Origin: Parabacteroides sp. Marseille-P3160
GTDB lineage: Bacteria > Bacteroidota > Bacteroidia > Bacteroidales > Tannerellaceae
DNA length: 64,000 bases
Direction: 5' to 3'
Assembly (NCBI RefSeq): GCF_900162725.1
Contig: NZ_LT799418.1
Span: forward strand, 4,100,548-4,164,547
Shown here: positions 36,893 to 46,734 of the stretch, one piece after another
Layout of the letters: each line of letters opens with the position of its first letter
Numbering within the stretch: the stretch's first letter is position 1
Notes under the pieces: generated by a model
The model's database searches: none
Seen by the model: only the letters and a program-made list of their open reading frames with translations
Told to the model about the DNA's origin: nothing
Position numbers and translations under genes: made by a program

Positions 36893-38695
36893 CTAACTTT
36901 CATCTGTTACTGTATATATTCCACTCCTTCTGCCCGAAGGCAAAACGAGTATACAGTTTACATGAATGCCAGATACTTTAAGAGGGAGCATCAAAGGGCC
37001 TGTATATAGCTTACCGGTAACTGAAGGGTCAGATCCATCTGTTGTGTAGTAAATTCTTGCTCCTTCTACCAATGGAATCAAATCGATGATCGCCTTTCCA
37101 TCCTCAACACTCACTTTATTCAGTCCTGCTGGTTCAGGAATACGAAAAGGTATACCTCTTCTATCTAGCTCCGCTAATATAGGGGGTAGTCGGTTCAAAA
37201 AAGAATTATAATCTTTTTTGGATGCGGATGACCAACCTATTTCAGCCAATGCTAAAGCTCTTGGATATGTCATATAATAGACCATGGCTTCTGAATGAAT
37301 ATATTCCATCCATATATTTCCTTGAACCCCCTTTATATATTTCTGTTGTTCTTTTGTTATTTGTGGAGTGAAAGGCTCATAGTTATAGACCTTTGAAAGA
37401 GGAAGGTAACCTCCTATATTAAAAGGTTCATTAGCTCTATCCAAAGATTGATAATAATCAAAATACAGATAACTATTAGGACTCATAATCACATTATGTT
37501 CCATACTCGCAGCATCAATGCCCCCCTTTTCTCCTCTCCAACTCATCACGGTTGCATTCGGAGCCAATCCTCCTTCCAAAATTTCATCCCAACCAATAAT
37601 CTTTTTGCCTTTACTATTGATGAATTTTTCGATGCGTTGAATAAAATAACTCTGCAGTTCATGTTCATCTTTTAATTTCTCTTGTTTAATAAGGGATTGA
37701 CATTTCTCACATTCCTTCCATCTTTTCTTCGGTGCTTCATCTCCTCCAATATGAATATATTCGCTCGGAAAAAGGTCTATAATCTCCGTTAATACATCTT
37801 CCAAAAACTCAAAGGTTTTTTCATTTCCAGCACAAAATATTTCATCTTTGATGCTCCATTGGAGAGGAACCGCAAAAGGTCCTGCTGTACAAGACAATTC
37901 AGGAAAAACAGATAAAGCCGCCATCGCATGCCCGGGCATTTCTATCTCAGGAATTATTGTTACTTGACGATCTGCCGCGTATTGTATAATTGACTTTACC
38001 TGCTCCTGTGTATAGAAACCGCCATGAGGTATTCTATCTTGATTATTGGGATCACGTGTTTTTTGTGTACTGCTGCGCCATGCACCTTTCTTCGTTAATT
38101 CAGGATATTTTTTAATTTCAATACGCCATCCTCCGTCTTCCGTCAAATGCCAGTGAAATGTATTAAGTTTATAATAGGCCATTAAATCAATAAACTGTTT
38201 GATATATTCTTCAGAGAAAAAGTATCGTCCAACATCCATCATTAGCCCGCGATAAGCAAAGCGGGGTTCATCTTTAATAACAACATAGGGAAGGATTAAC
38301 TGCCCAGAATTATTTTTAGAAATTAATTGCAAAAGAGTTTGAGTCCCATAAAAGATCCCGGCCTCTCCTCCTCGAATAGAAATACCTTTATGGTCTATTA
38401 TCAGGCAATAAGCTTCAGGTTTCATCGAGTTATCCACCGTCAATTGAATTGAATTTTTTCCGGCGGCTCCATTTTTCAAACTGATTCCATAATTTGCAAA
38501 CAAAAAATCATTTAACAATAATGCAGTCTTTCCCACTTTAGCAGGATAATGCAAGCGAGTGGATTCAGAGAATATAAAATCACCGGAATTAATTTCAACC
38601 TGATTGGGCTCCGGAATCAGGGAAACTTTCTGCGCTTGTCCCCAACAAGCAAAAGACATTATTGAGAGTAACAAAAACACAATATACTTTACCAT
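36893..38695 (-). CDS. Secreted GH20 beta-N-acetylhexosaminidase, copy A
   Basis: A 600-residue enzyme with a signal peptide (ending CWGQ). Residues about 25-140 are the GH20b-type N-terminal domain. The catalytic barrel follows, with the Asp-Glu pair in YIHIGGDEAPK at residues 319-320. HWHLTEDGGW near 182 and PEIEMPGH near 250 line the site. The end (IYYTTDGSDPSVTGKLYTG) is a small beta-sandwich of the Fn3-associated/chitobiase C-terminal type. It removes terminal beta-GlcNAc or GalNAc. A close paralog, visibly similar over its whole length, lies at 48258-50063. It is last of the copy-A set, 31 bases behind the ceramidase-fold gene. Confidence 0.94.
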   Translation of the reverse strand: MVKYIVFLLLSIMSFACWGQAQKVSLIPEPNQVEINSGDFIFSESTRLHYPAKVGKTALLLNDFLFANYGISLKNGAAGKNSIQLTVDNSMKPEAYCLIIDHKGISIRGGEAGIFYGTQTLLQLISKNNSGQLILPYVVIKDEPRFAYRGLMMDVGRYFFSEEYIKQFIDLMAYYKLNTFHWHLTEDGGWRIEIKKYPELTKKGAWRSSTQKTRDPNNQDRIPHGGFYTQEQVKSIIQYAADRQVTIIPEIEMPGHAMAALSVFPELSCTAGPFAVPLQWSIKDEIFCAGNEKTFEFLEDVLTEIIDLFPSEYIHIGGDEAPKKRWKECEKCQSLIKQEKLKDEHELQSYFIQRIEKFINSKGKKIIGWDEILEGGLAPNATVMSWRGEKGGIDAASMEHNVIMSPNSYLYFDYYQSLDRANEPFNIGGYLPLSKVYNYEPFTPQITKEQQKYIKGVQGNIWMEYIHSEAMVYYMTYPRALALAEIGWSSASKKDYNSFLNRLPPILAELDRRGIPFRIPEPAGLNKVSVEDGKAIIDLIPLVEGARIYYTTDGSDPSVTGKLYTGPLMLPLKVSGIHVNCILVLPSGRRSGIYTVTDES

Positions 38696-38726
38696 TACTT
38701 TTTATGTTAAAATTAATTATCAAATG

Positions 38727-40079
38727 CTATTCATAGGCCAACTTTTTTAAACCACTAATTATAAGAGGTTCAATTTGTTTATCCCATTTTGCAGGTAAGC
38801 CATATACACGCTGTGAGATATCACCTTCATACCCTCCTTCCTCAATAACTGCTGAGGAGGGAATATAAGATACAATATCGTTGGCATACGCCATAAGGAA
38901 AATTTCTTGTCCATATAATTCTTTTAACTGAATACTATAAGAAACTAGAACTTCCCCTCCCATTACAAATAATGATTGGCTTCCTATTTTCCAATATTGT
39001 ATTGGATATGGATAAGTTTTTATAAATGAACCTTTTTTTTCATATTCGGCAATCATTCCCTTTGCCCATCGCGCCTGATAATCATTTTCTTTTGAAATTT
39101 CCTGTAATTGTTGCATAGATAAAGGATTATCAAGAGGAAGATCTATTTCATTATATTTATTCGTTAGTATACTTTCCTGATTATCCATTTTATCAGACAA
39201 AACACTCTCTACTGCTGCGGCCAATTGTTTTCCATATTGTATCGCTAACGGAATAGTACGTCTTGGCAAAGGATTTTGATCAGCACCTGCCCCTTGAAAG
39301 AACATTGCTACTGTCCCCGGATACAATTTCTCCAATTCTATTTGGGCAAAGCCCGGATAATCACCTGAAAATCGATTGATTGACAATGTAGTAGGGTGGC
39401 ATGCATAACCGAAAATAACGGCTATTAAACTTTTATCCAATCCTTCCACCTTAATTACAGGAACAGCATAGTCGTTAGGCCCACATAAATTAGTTGTTGA
39501 TGTCAATTGATTTTCTTTATTATTGCGTCTGTTTACCTGAAAACGTGCAACTCCATTTTTTGTATAGATCCTTGCATATTTCATATTTTCCATTGATTCT
39601 CCGACTAATTGAAAAAGCATTTTTTCTAATCTTTCGGTATATTGATCTACTTTTTTCCAATCATCAGAATTCATTGGATAAATATATTCTAAAGCTCTGG
39701 AGACAACCGGACCTGAATGAGTATGGGAACAACTTAATACAATTTGTGATCTGTCCAGACCATATTTTTGTTTGATTTTATTTCTCAATTCATCCGAAAA
39801 ATTTTTAGGAATCCCTAATAAATCCATTGTTATTAATATAGCGCGATGCCCCCGCGCATCTTCTATCATGAGAGCCTTTGCCCACAAATCATGTATTTTA
39901 CCTTCAGACGGAGATACTCTATTTGCATAACCACCCATCCAGACTGAAGCAACAGGAGTAATATTTTTACAAGCGACTCCTACTTTCCATATATTATTAC
40001 TACCAAAAGTCTGTTGCTTCGAGAAGAATATCCCTCCAAGAAATAAAATGGAAAAAACAAAAAGATTATTTAATCTCAT
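38727..40079 (-). CDS. Exported neutral-ceramidase-fold hydrolase, copy A
   Basis: A 450-residue protein from the ATG at 40077-40079, followed by a hydrophobic signal (about 5-19). It resembles the neutral/alkaline non-lysosomal ceramidase N-terminal domain: ITPVASVWMGGY near 40, SCSHTHSGPVVSRAL with two likely zinc histidines (119 and 121), and FGYACHPTTLS for a third. In true ceramidases the nucleophile lies in a GDVSPN-like motif; here that place reads GAGADQNP, without an obvious serine. It also lacks the ~200-residue C-terminal domain of full ceramidases. It may be an amidase or another zinc hydrolase. It lies 7 bases behind the DegT aminotransferase. Confidence 0.82.
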   Translation of the reverse strand: MRLNNLFVFSILFLGGIFFSKQQTFGSNNIWKVGVACKNITPVASVWMGGYANRVSPSEGKIHDLWAKALMIEDARGHRAILITMDLLGIPKNFSDELRNKIKQKYGLDRSQIVLSCSHTHSGPVVSRALEYIYPMNSDDWKKVDQYTERLEKMLFQLVGESMENMKYARIYTKNGVARFQVNRRNNKENQLTSTTNLCGPNDYAVPVIKVEGLDKSLIAVIFGYACHPTTLSINRFSGDYPGFAQIELEKLYPGTVAMFFQGAGADQNPLPRRTIPLAIQYGKQLAAAVESVLSDKMDNQESILTNKYNEIDLPLDNPLSMQQLQEISKENDYQARWAKGMIAEYEKKGSFIKTYPYPIQYWKIGSQSLFVMGGEVLVSYSIQLKELYGQEIFLMAYANDIVSYIPSSAVIEEGGYEGDISQRVYGLPAKWDKQIEPLIISGLKKLAYE

Positions 40080-40086
40080 CTTGAAT

Positions 40087-41466
40087 CTATATTGCTTTAT
40101 TTTTAAATTTTCTGACAATTTCATCAGCATTATTATATATCTTTTCAATTGCATTTGCAATATTATCCATGGATGATTCATCGCCTAATAATAAGTTTTG
40201 TGTCAGCCATATTGCTTCTTCATTACATATGAGGTCATTCATCGGACACATATTCTTATCTAGAAAATTCTCATAATTCAAATCTTCTTTAGTATATACT
40301 TTTTGATACAATTTAGACTCGAAAGCTGCTTTGATAAATGGTTGAGTATGTAACGGAGTATAGCCAGAAGAACAGGGAATTCCTTCTGCCCTCAACGAGT
40401 CCATAAACAAACTTCGAGACATTCCCTTAAATTTATTCTTATTATATAGTAGCGGGAATAAATGAAATACGGCTTTAGTTGTTTCCGGATACAATTTAGC
40501 CGGAGATATACCGGATATAGCTTTTATCTTCTCCGATAAATATTTCGCATTTTTCCATCTAATATTTGTATCTCTTTCCAAATTTTTCATTTGAACAAGT
40601 CCTATAGCCGCTTGATATTCGGTAAATCTTATTTTAGAGCCTACCATGAAAGGTCCGCTGCTAACGCTTCCTACTTGCGTACCATAAGGTAATCCTAAAT
40701 TGTGATATGAGAAACACCTATCCATAAATTTCTCATCATCACTAACAATTGCTCCTCCTTCACCAATCGGCATATTTTTTGACGTTTGAAAACTGAAACA
40801 TCCCGCATGCCCGATAGAACCCACTCTTTTCCCGTTGACTTCAGCCAAATGAGCCTGACAAGCATCTTCTATTACGATCAGGTTATGTTTCTTTGCAATA
40901 GCCATTATTTTAGTCATATCCGCGGGAATGCCTAAAATATGTACCGGTAAAATGGCTTTGGTTCTTGAAGTGATTTTTGTTTCAATTTTTGATGGATCTA
41001 TCTGAAAAGTTTCAGGATCAATATCTACAAAAACGGGCAAAGCTCCATTGATCAATATAGCTTGAACAGTCGCTACAAATGTATAAGGCGGCACAATAAC
41101 TTCATCACCCGGTCCTATATTAAACTGTGCTATCGAGGCAATGAGCGCATTGGTTCCATTTACAACCGAGAGACACCTTTTTGTCCCGATCAATTCAGCC
41201 CATTTTTTTTCAAATTCGCCAGTAATTTTCGATCTTGACCAAATTCCACTACGCAATACTTTTAAAACACTTTCATCATAATCAGGAGATCTCCACACTG
41301 GCCAATTGGGCCATAAATCAAGATGGGATTTAGCTCCGCCTAATATTGCAGGTAATCGACTATCTCCTTTTGTTTGTCCCCATATATATGAATTATTTAA
41401 GCCTGAAATAGTTAATACACTTACTCCACTTAATATTGTCTTTTTTATAAATTTGCGTCTATTCAT
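40087..41466 (-). CDS. Tat-exported DegT/DnrJ/EryC1/StrS aminotransferase, copy A
   Basis: A 459-residue protein from the ATG at 41464-41466. It opens with a classic twin-arginine signal (MNRRKFIKKTILSG). The rest is a complete PLP-dependent sugar aminotransferase: NGTNAL near 103, VIEDACQAHLA with the cofactor aspartate at 201, and FSFQTSKNMPIGEGGA with the Schiff-base lysine at 230. Family members transaminate keto sugars or cyclitols in the cytoplasm; export of one is unusual, and Tat would carry it folded with PLP. The ceramidase-fold gene follows 7 bases later. A paralog with the same neighbour lies at 56506-57888. Confidence 0.88.
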   Translation of the reverse strand: MNRRKFIKKTILSGVSVLTISGLNNSYIWGQTKGDSRLPAILGGAKSHLDLWPNWPVWRSPDYDESVLKVLRSGIWSRSKITGEFEKKWAELIGTKRCLSVVNGTNALIASIAQFNIGPGDEVIVPPYTFVATVQAILINGALPVFVDIDPETFQIDPSKIETKITSRTKAILPVHILGIPADMTKIMAIAKKHNLIVIEDACQAHLAEVNGKRVGSIGHAGCFSFQTSKNMPIGEGGAIVSDDEKFMDRCFSYHNLGLPYGTQVGSVSSGPFMVGSKIRFTEYQAAIGLVQMKNLERDTNIRWKNAKYLSEKIKAISGISPAKLYPETTKAVFHLFPLLYNKNKFKGMSRSLFMDSLRAEGIPCSSGYTPLHTQPFIKAAFESKLYQKVYTKEDLNYENFLDKNMCPMNDLICNEEAIWLTQNLLLGDESSMDNIANAIEKIYNNADEIVRKFKNKAI

Positions 41467-41518
41467 CTCTTGATAATTTTTATTTATTGTATATTTTATC
41501 ATTTTTAGCAAACCATTA

Positions 41519-42691
41519 TCATATATTATCCGATAATATTTGTCTCATTTGCTTCAAAACCTTATCATTCGATTCGATCAAATGTTTTATATCGCCAGCC
41601 TTATACCAGTCCAAAATCCGATCCTGATGATAAAACGGTTCAATAAAAGCTCCATTTTCCAACAAAGCAACCACATTAGCATAATATCCATTTTCCTTTG
41701 AAGCAAGAATCAAACGGGCCCTCAGAAAATTATATTCTTTTATTTGTTCATTGATTGTTTTCAGATATCGGGGAGAATGAAAGGAGGATACCTCATTCTC
41801 TTTTAAAATTTCTTTTATAAAGACACCTGCCCCTCCGTTATTAACCGGAGCTTGTTTCTTTAATAAACCGGCAATCGTAGGAGCAATATCTGTTTGTTCA
41901 AAATAAGGCAATTCACGTCCTTTGGCTATGTCCGAACCAAGAAAGAGCAAAGGGGTCTTCCAGCTATCTTCATCAAAAAGCGGATGCCAGCCTATTTTGC
42001 TTTGCCCATGATCTGATGTGATAATTAAAACGGTTTCATCAAGCATTTTGGATTCTTTTAAAAATGCAATAAATTTTCCTAACAATTTATCTGCATTTTC
42101 TATTGCCTGCACATAGGGAGAATTCTTATAGAATATATTTCTATAATAGGGCTTATCTGGAGTACTTTGTGAAATATCATACCCTCTTTGACCCGCACTT
42201 TGAAGATGGATGCGCATAAAAACCGGTTGCTGATTCTTAAGGATTCGTATGGCACAATCCACGACCTCTGCATCTGAGAACGTATCATCCATAATAGCAG
42301 TAGAAAAGCCACGCCCAATGCTCCGATAAGCAACCGTATTAACAACCAATGCAGTTTGCTCTTTAGGTGAAAAGACTTCTTGTATCATTTTATTATCAGG
42401 ACTTAAAAATAAAGAACCCTGATGCAATACCGGATTCGGAAATGAGCAACTGTTATATTTACTATAATCGCCAATCGTAGGATGATGCGGAATAATGACA
42501 TACGACTGGGAGATATAAGTGCCTTGTTTAATCAAACCATTAAAAACCGGCATATTCAATTTTGTCGGCGCCTCCCAACTAAGCCCGTCAATCATAAATA
42601 GAATGACTCTCTTTGTACTCTGTGTCTGCTGGGCCACAGACACCGTAACCATTCCCATCATAAGAACAAGTACAAATACAATTTTTTTCAT
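41519..42691 (-). CDS. Exported alkaline-phosphatase-superfamily phosphodiesterase/sulfatase-like enzyme
   Basis: A 390-residue protein with a signal peptide (ending VSVAQQ, about 20). The fold of the alkaline phosphatase superfamily is shown by VILFMIDGLSWEAPTKLNMP (first metal aspartate) and VLIITSDHGQSKIGWHPLF (Asp-His pair and later His). No sulfatase C-x-P-S-R motif is seen, so a phosphodiesterase, phosphatase or phosphoglycan-type transferase is more likely. It occurs only in the copy-A set, 52 bases ahead of DegT. I chose the ATG at 42691; a GTG lies one codon upstream. Confidence 0.8.
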   Translation of the reverse strand: MKKIVFVLVLMMGMVTVSVAQQTQSTKRVILFMIDGLSWEAPTKLNMPVFNGLIKQGTYISQSYVIIPHHPTIGDYSKYNSCSFPNPVLHQGSLFLSPDNKMIQEVFSPKEQTALVVNTVAYRSIGRGFSTAIMDDTFSDAEVVDCAIRILKNQQPVFMRIHLQSAGQRGYDISQSTPDKPYYRNIFYKNSPYVQAIENADKLLGKFIAFLKESKMLDETVLIITSDHGQSKIGWHPLFDEDSWKTPLLFLGSDIAKGRELPYFEQTDIAPTIAGLLKKQAPVNNGGAGVFIKEILKENEVSSFHSPRYLKTINEQIKEYNFLRARLILASKENGYYANVVALLENGAFIEPFYHQDRILDWYKAGDIKHLIESNDKVLKQMRQILSDNI

Positions 42692-42719
42692 CACAGGTAA
42701 TTATTAATATGTTTGGATT

Positions 42720-45284
42720 CTATCTCCATTTTATTGATTTCGATGTATTTTGAAGTGTTTTCAACCAGTCCTTCATTCCTGCAGAAGGGCCAAATCGATG
42801 CCCCCTCAACCAATCTCCCTGAATATGATACCGGAAAATCTCTCCTTTTTCATACTGTAAAACTACTCGATGTTCTTCCGGCTGTTCGTCAGCATATAAT
42901 AATTTATCAGGATCAAACACAACTCCTGTACCAATCCAACCAATGACAGGCTCTTGGAAACCCCAGACTCCCATTACTCCGGCAGCTTTATCTAAAAAGA
43001 ATTCTTCAGTAGGCAGTACATTCAAAACAAGCCCGAGCTGTATCTTTCTATCCGGATCTCCTCCCTTCACTTCAACTTCAACGGGAGAGTCATATCTACC
43101 CGCCAAAGCAGAAGGTCGAATATAAACTGTATAGGGAGCCTCTTTCGGACCTACCCCTGTCACGGTAAACTCGACAGTCACTTTATCGGATGTTTCTTCA
43201 AACAATCTGGCCGAAAAAACAGGATCTTCCTCTCTTTTTTCATTCCGAATGGGATAAGGAATCCCGTCCACATACAAAACTAAACCTCCGCAACCACCGG
43301 TCTGTCCGACATGAAGTATATCCATTCCGATCCCTCCATCATCGAGATGGTAGCTACTGGCATTATCAATCGTCGGATAAAGAAGCCCATCCACACGTTT
43401 TCCAAATAAATCGAAATGCCCATCATAACAACGAAAAGCAGCTTTTTCCGATTCCCATCCCCAATTCGGCGGTAACCATGTGTTATTCCATGCGACTTTC
43501 TTCTGACTCGGTTCACTTCGTAAATTCTTAAGCCAGGAGTTATAATTTTCTTTCGTGGAAGTTATTTTAAACTGGTTAGATAGCTGTTGTATCATTTCTT
43601 TCAGATTTCCATGGGTTCTCGCATCAGCAAAATGCTTCCAAAAAACTCTATTTTTATATGCTTTCTTTAAAGCGACAATCCGGCGATCAGCAGCTAATCT
43701 CAAATAATAAAGCATTGTTTCATCACTATTGACCAGCCTTTGGGATAAATTCTCTGTTAAATGTTCTCCGGACATTCGGTGTTCTATCATTTCCCAAACA
43801 GGTTCCTTATCTATTCCTTTATGAATAGATTCTAATGCTTGTATAAGGGCTTGGTTTAATTCATAGACAAGCAAAGGTTCATTCACTACAATCGGAGCAT
43901 AGTTGGTATTCAGATCTTCAAAAGTCCATTGGACCGGTCTCACTTTAGAAACATCAAGTATAAAAGAATCATCCATTTTCCCATCGCCGTCAATATCCAC
44001 TTCTAACTTATCCATCACTCCGTCCCGATCCGTATCCGTCCATAGATAATACATATCACACTTGTTATCGTAATCATAATCGACTTTCAACCAAGTTTTA
44101 TCACTGTATTTAAGATGAATACGACGGTCGGCCGGATTGAAATAATAAGCGTTAGGCCCCCTTGGAGACAGACACAATTCATAACGTTTATTATAAGGGC
44201 CACAATCTGGTCCTCCAATAACCGGGAATTCAAATCCTTTATCATTGGAAGGTGCAGCTATAACGCCCTCCCATCGTTCAATGTCTGGTCTTATGGGATT
44301 AAAAGACTTATTTAGATCATTCTCATCCCAAGTCATTAACATTCTAGCCCAAGTCACCTCTTTCAAATAAGAGCGAGAAACTTCTCTTTTAAGTACAGGA
44401 AAAGACTGTCGCCCCCTGATATTCAAAATTTCAGAAAGATTTTCATTTATATGTAAGCGAAAGTCACTTTCATTCAGTTTCTCAATTGTCCATCCAGGCG
44501 CATAAGCGGAAAGAGAAACATCAAAATCGCGCGGCTTATGAATAGTTGCATCTCCATCCACATCAAAACTCCAACGAACAGACTGTACAACATTCTTCTT
44601 GCCGGAAACACGAAGCGTCTCTTCCGTTACTCCATCTTTATTATTATCAAAAAACAAAAATGGATTTTCAAAAAATGGAGTCCACCTATTTTCCCCTGGT
44701 TTTATATAGAGAGAGATAAAAGACTCATCTCCACCAAAATGAGTTTTATCCTGGCAAATATCTTGATAATAATAATAATCGACATCGTACCATAACAGAT
44801 TGTCATCCCCATCATCACGACTCCACCAAACACGTAATCCATAGTTATCATCATAAAAATAGAGCCCCATTCGATCGACATCCTGATCTCCATCTGAATC
44901 TTCATAACCGACAACAGCGTCAACTGTTCCATCTCCATGCCAGTCAACAACATAAAGGTCTCCGCATTGATCCGGTTCACCTCCCGCTTCCAAATTCCCA
45001 TTCTCGTCAATAACACGCACCAGAATAGGTTGGTTTTCTTTTTTATGACGTGGAGAAATATCAACGAACCAAACTTCTTCTGGTTTCCCGTCGCCATCAC
45101 GATCAACATAATGGCGTTCCCCCGGTTTGCCAGCAAGCACTTTCTCCCTCATCTCTGAAGAGAGTCTTGCATACTCTCCAAACACCCATTCAAATGCCTT
45201 TTGACGTTTTTGCTTTAAATCATCATTAGTCGCATAACAAACATTTGGAAGAATAATTATCAAAATTAAGAAAACTACTTTCAT
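42720..45284 (-). CDS. Exported DUF4861-like protein with many calcium-loop motifs
   Basis: An 854-residue protein from the ATG at 45282-45284, preceded by a strong AAAGGAGG ribosome-binding site. The signal peptide ends near NVCYA. The first ~450 residues hold at least eight acidic DxDxDG-type loops (DRDGDGKPE, DSDGDQDVD, DTDRDGVMD, DIDGDGKMD), as in dockerin or thrombospondin type-3 calcium sites. The last ~250 residues (YHLDDGGIGMDILHVGQTGG onward) resemble DUF4861. That family often accompanies polysaccharide lyases and hydrolases, but its activity is not established here. It lies 18 bases behind the propeller-like gene. Confidence 0.75.
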   Translation of the reverse strand: MKVVFLILIIILPNVCYATNDDLKQKRQKAFEWVFGEYARLSSEMREKVLAGKPGERHYVDRDGDGKPEEVWFVDISPRHKKENQPILVRVIDENGNLEAGGEPDQCGDLYVVDWHGDGTVDAVVGYEDSDGDQDVDRMGLYFYDDNYGLRVWWSRDDGDDNLLWYDVDYYYYQDICQDKTHFGGDESFISLYIKPGENRWTPFFENPFLFFDNNKDGVTEETLRVSGKKNVVQSVRWSFDVDGDATIHKPRDFDVSLSAYAPGWTIEKLNESDFRLHINENLSEILNIRGRQSFPVLKREVSRSYLKEVTWARMLMTWDENDLNKSFNPIRPDIERWEGVIAAPSNDKGFEFPVIGGPDCGPYNKRYELCLSPRGPNAYYFNPADRRIHLKYSDKTWLKVDYDYDNKCDMYYLWTDTDRDGVMDKLEVDIDGDGKMDDSFILDVSKVRPVQWTFEDLNTNYAPIVVNEPLLVYELNQALIQALESIHKGIDKEPVWEMIEHRMSGEHLTENLSQRLVNSDETMLYYLRLAADRRIVALKKAYKNRVFWKHFADARTHGNLKEMIQQLSNQFKITSTKENYNSWLKNLRSEPSQKKVAWNNTWLPPNWGWESEKAAFRCYDGHFDLFGKRVDGLLYPTIDNASSYHLDDGGIGMDILHVGQTGGCGGLVLYVDGIPYPIRNEKREEDPVFSARLFEETSDKVTVEFTVTGVGPKEAPYTVYIRPSALAGRYDSPVEVEVKGGDPDRKIQLGLVLNVLPTEEFFLDKAAGVMGVWGFQEPVIGWIGTGVVFDPDKLLYADEQPEEHRVVLQYEKGEIFRYHIQGDWLRGHRFGPSAGMKDWLKTLQNTSKSIKWR

Positions 45285-45302
45285 CAATTATACCTCCTTT
45301 AT

Positions 45303-46700
45303 CTATCTGTTAACAAACGGAATTTTTACCAAATCTTCTATTTCTTTTCCATCATGCATAAATCTTGCTAAGGTATATACATTTCCTTTTTTATCCATCG
45401 CTACCGAATTCACATAAGTCGGTATAGATCCATCTTCATAAAATATAGGTCCGTAATCTTTGTATATCTTTTGCGGTATATTATAGGTTACCAAGTGGAG
45501 ATTTTCTAAACCTCTGGCAGCTCCCATCGCGATCTCATCAACTCCTTTTACCCTTTTCCCATCCTTATAGACAGGACCACCTGTCAAATAATAAATTGTA
45601 GAATCCGGTCCTAACATATAACCTAAATATCCATAGCTAAACTGATCAAACATCCCACTCTTTTTTGAAGGCTCAGAAGTGATTCGTTCCACTAATTCAA
45701 CACTTTTTGCTTTCGGATCAAATTTAAATAGATAACCAGAGTTACCATGAACACCGTAAGCAACCTGTTCAGGTTCATACCAGAATATTTTCCGCCAATT
45801 ATATCCCATACTACCCGCACCGGTATAGTCGTAACTACCAAAATAGTCTAACCGCAAATTCACTTCTTCTACCTTTTTAGGGACACTATCTCCTGACTTA
45901 TAGGAATAAATATCTCCTTCTGCTGTCGAATAATATAAGAGGCCATCTCGTGGATCAACAAAGATAGAACGACAAATAACCCGATAATCCTTACCGATAA
46001 CGCCACCTTCACCCAATTCATCTATCAAACCAAGATCTTTAAGCTGGCCTGTCTTCAGATCATAATCCAAAAGATATCCTTTCGGCCAAGTAATACCATA
46101 TAAATGACCTCGTTCTTTATCCATTGTCATAGTTATGATTCCTTCTCCATGCGGAGCTATGGCTAAACTCTTTATTCCTCCACTCTTCAAATCATAATAA
46201 ACAAAATGCCCTCCAGGATAGAGTTTATATCCTTCCGGTGCATGTTTCGGAAGTTGCTCAGATCCATTAATCATCTCATAATAGCCAACATGAGTTGCGA
46301 AGTATAATTTATTATCATACTCATAAAATTCCACATGGCTCTTTCCCTGAGCAATATATCTCTTATCTTTCTCTCCTACAGCTTCAGACAAATCTGCAAT
46401 AAATTGAGTTTTATCTGTTTCCGGATCATATACGTAAAATTGTCCTCCGACATCATATTTAGTAGAAGAAAGGACATAGTATATTTTTCCATCACTTGCC
46501 GCTGATATTGCATTGTAAGTATCATGTGCATCATTAAATCCCGAATAATAATGCTTTGCCACAAGTGTTTTTTTTACAGAAAGAGATTTACTGTCATCGG
46601 GTTTTTTATCCGTTGAAGAAACGCACTGATTAAACGACAATATCACTACCGACAGCAACACTAAAGACATTTTAGAAAGTAACCATTCTATCTTTTTCAT
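45303..46700 (-). CDS. Exported propeller-like protein, copy A
   Basis: A 465-residue protein with an N-terminal hydrophobic signal and a cysteine near residue 26 (SFNQCVSS), so possibly a lipoprotein, although the lipobox is not canonical. Repeated beta blade-like segments (DGKIYYVLSSTKYDVGGQFY, HLYGITWPKG, LLYYSTAEGDIYSY, IYYLTGG) suggest a beta-propeller. No known family is recognised. A paralog at 53706-55085 shares long stretches (RITSEPSKKSGMFDQFSYGY is identical). It heads the copy-A set; a decayed IS element ends about 35 bases upstream of its start codon. Confidence 0.75.
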   Translation of the reverse strand: MKKIEWLLSKMSLVLLSVVILSFNQCVSSTDKKPDDSKSLSVKKTLVAKHYYSGFNDAHDTYNAISAASDGKIYYVLSSTKYDVGGQFYVYDPETDKTQFIADLSEAVGEKDKRYIAQGKSHVEFYEYDNKLYFATHVGYYEMINGSEQLPKHAPEGYKLYPGGHFVYYDLKSGGIKSLAIAPHGEGIITMTMDKERGHLYGITWPKGYLLDYDLKTGQLKDLGLIDELGEGGVIGKDYRVICRSIFVDPRDGLLYYSTAEGDIYSYKSGDSVPKKVEEVNLRLDYFGSYDYTGAGSMGYNWRKIFWYEPEQVAYGVHGNSGYLFKFDPKAKSVELVERITSEPSKKSGMFDQFSYGYLGYMLGPDSTIYYLTGGPVYKDGKRVKGVDEIAMGAARGLENLHLVTYNIPQKIYKDYGPIFYEDGSIPTYVNSVAMDKKGNVYTLARFMHDGKEIEDLVKIPFVNR

Positions 46701-46734
46701 AACTCAATTAATTACAATTATTATTTTTCATTAC

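Noticed and set aside
41519-42691. Assignment as a sulfatase
   Set aside because: The CxPxR/SxPxR formylglycine motif is not visible, so only the broader alkaline-phosphatase superfamily is supported.
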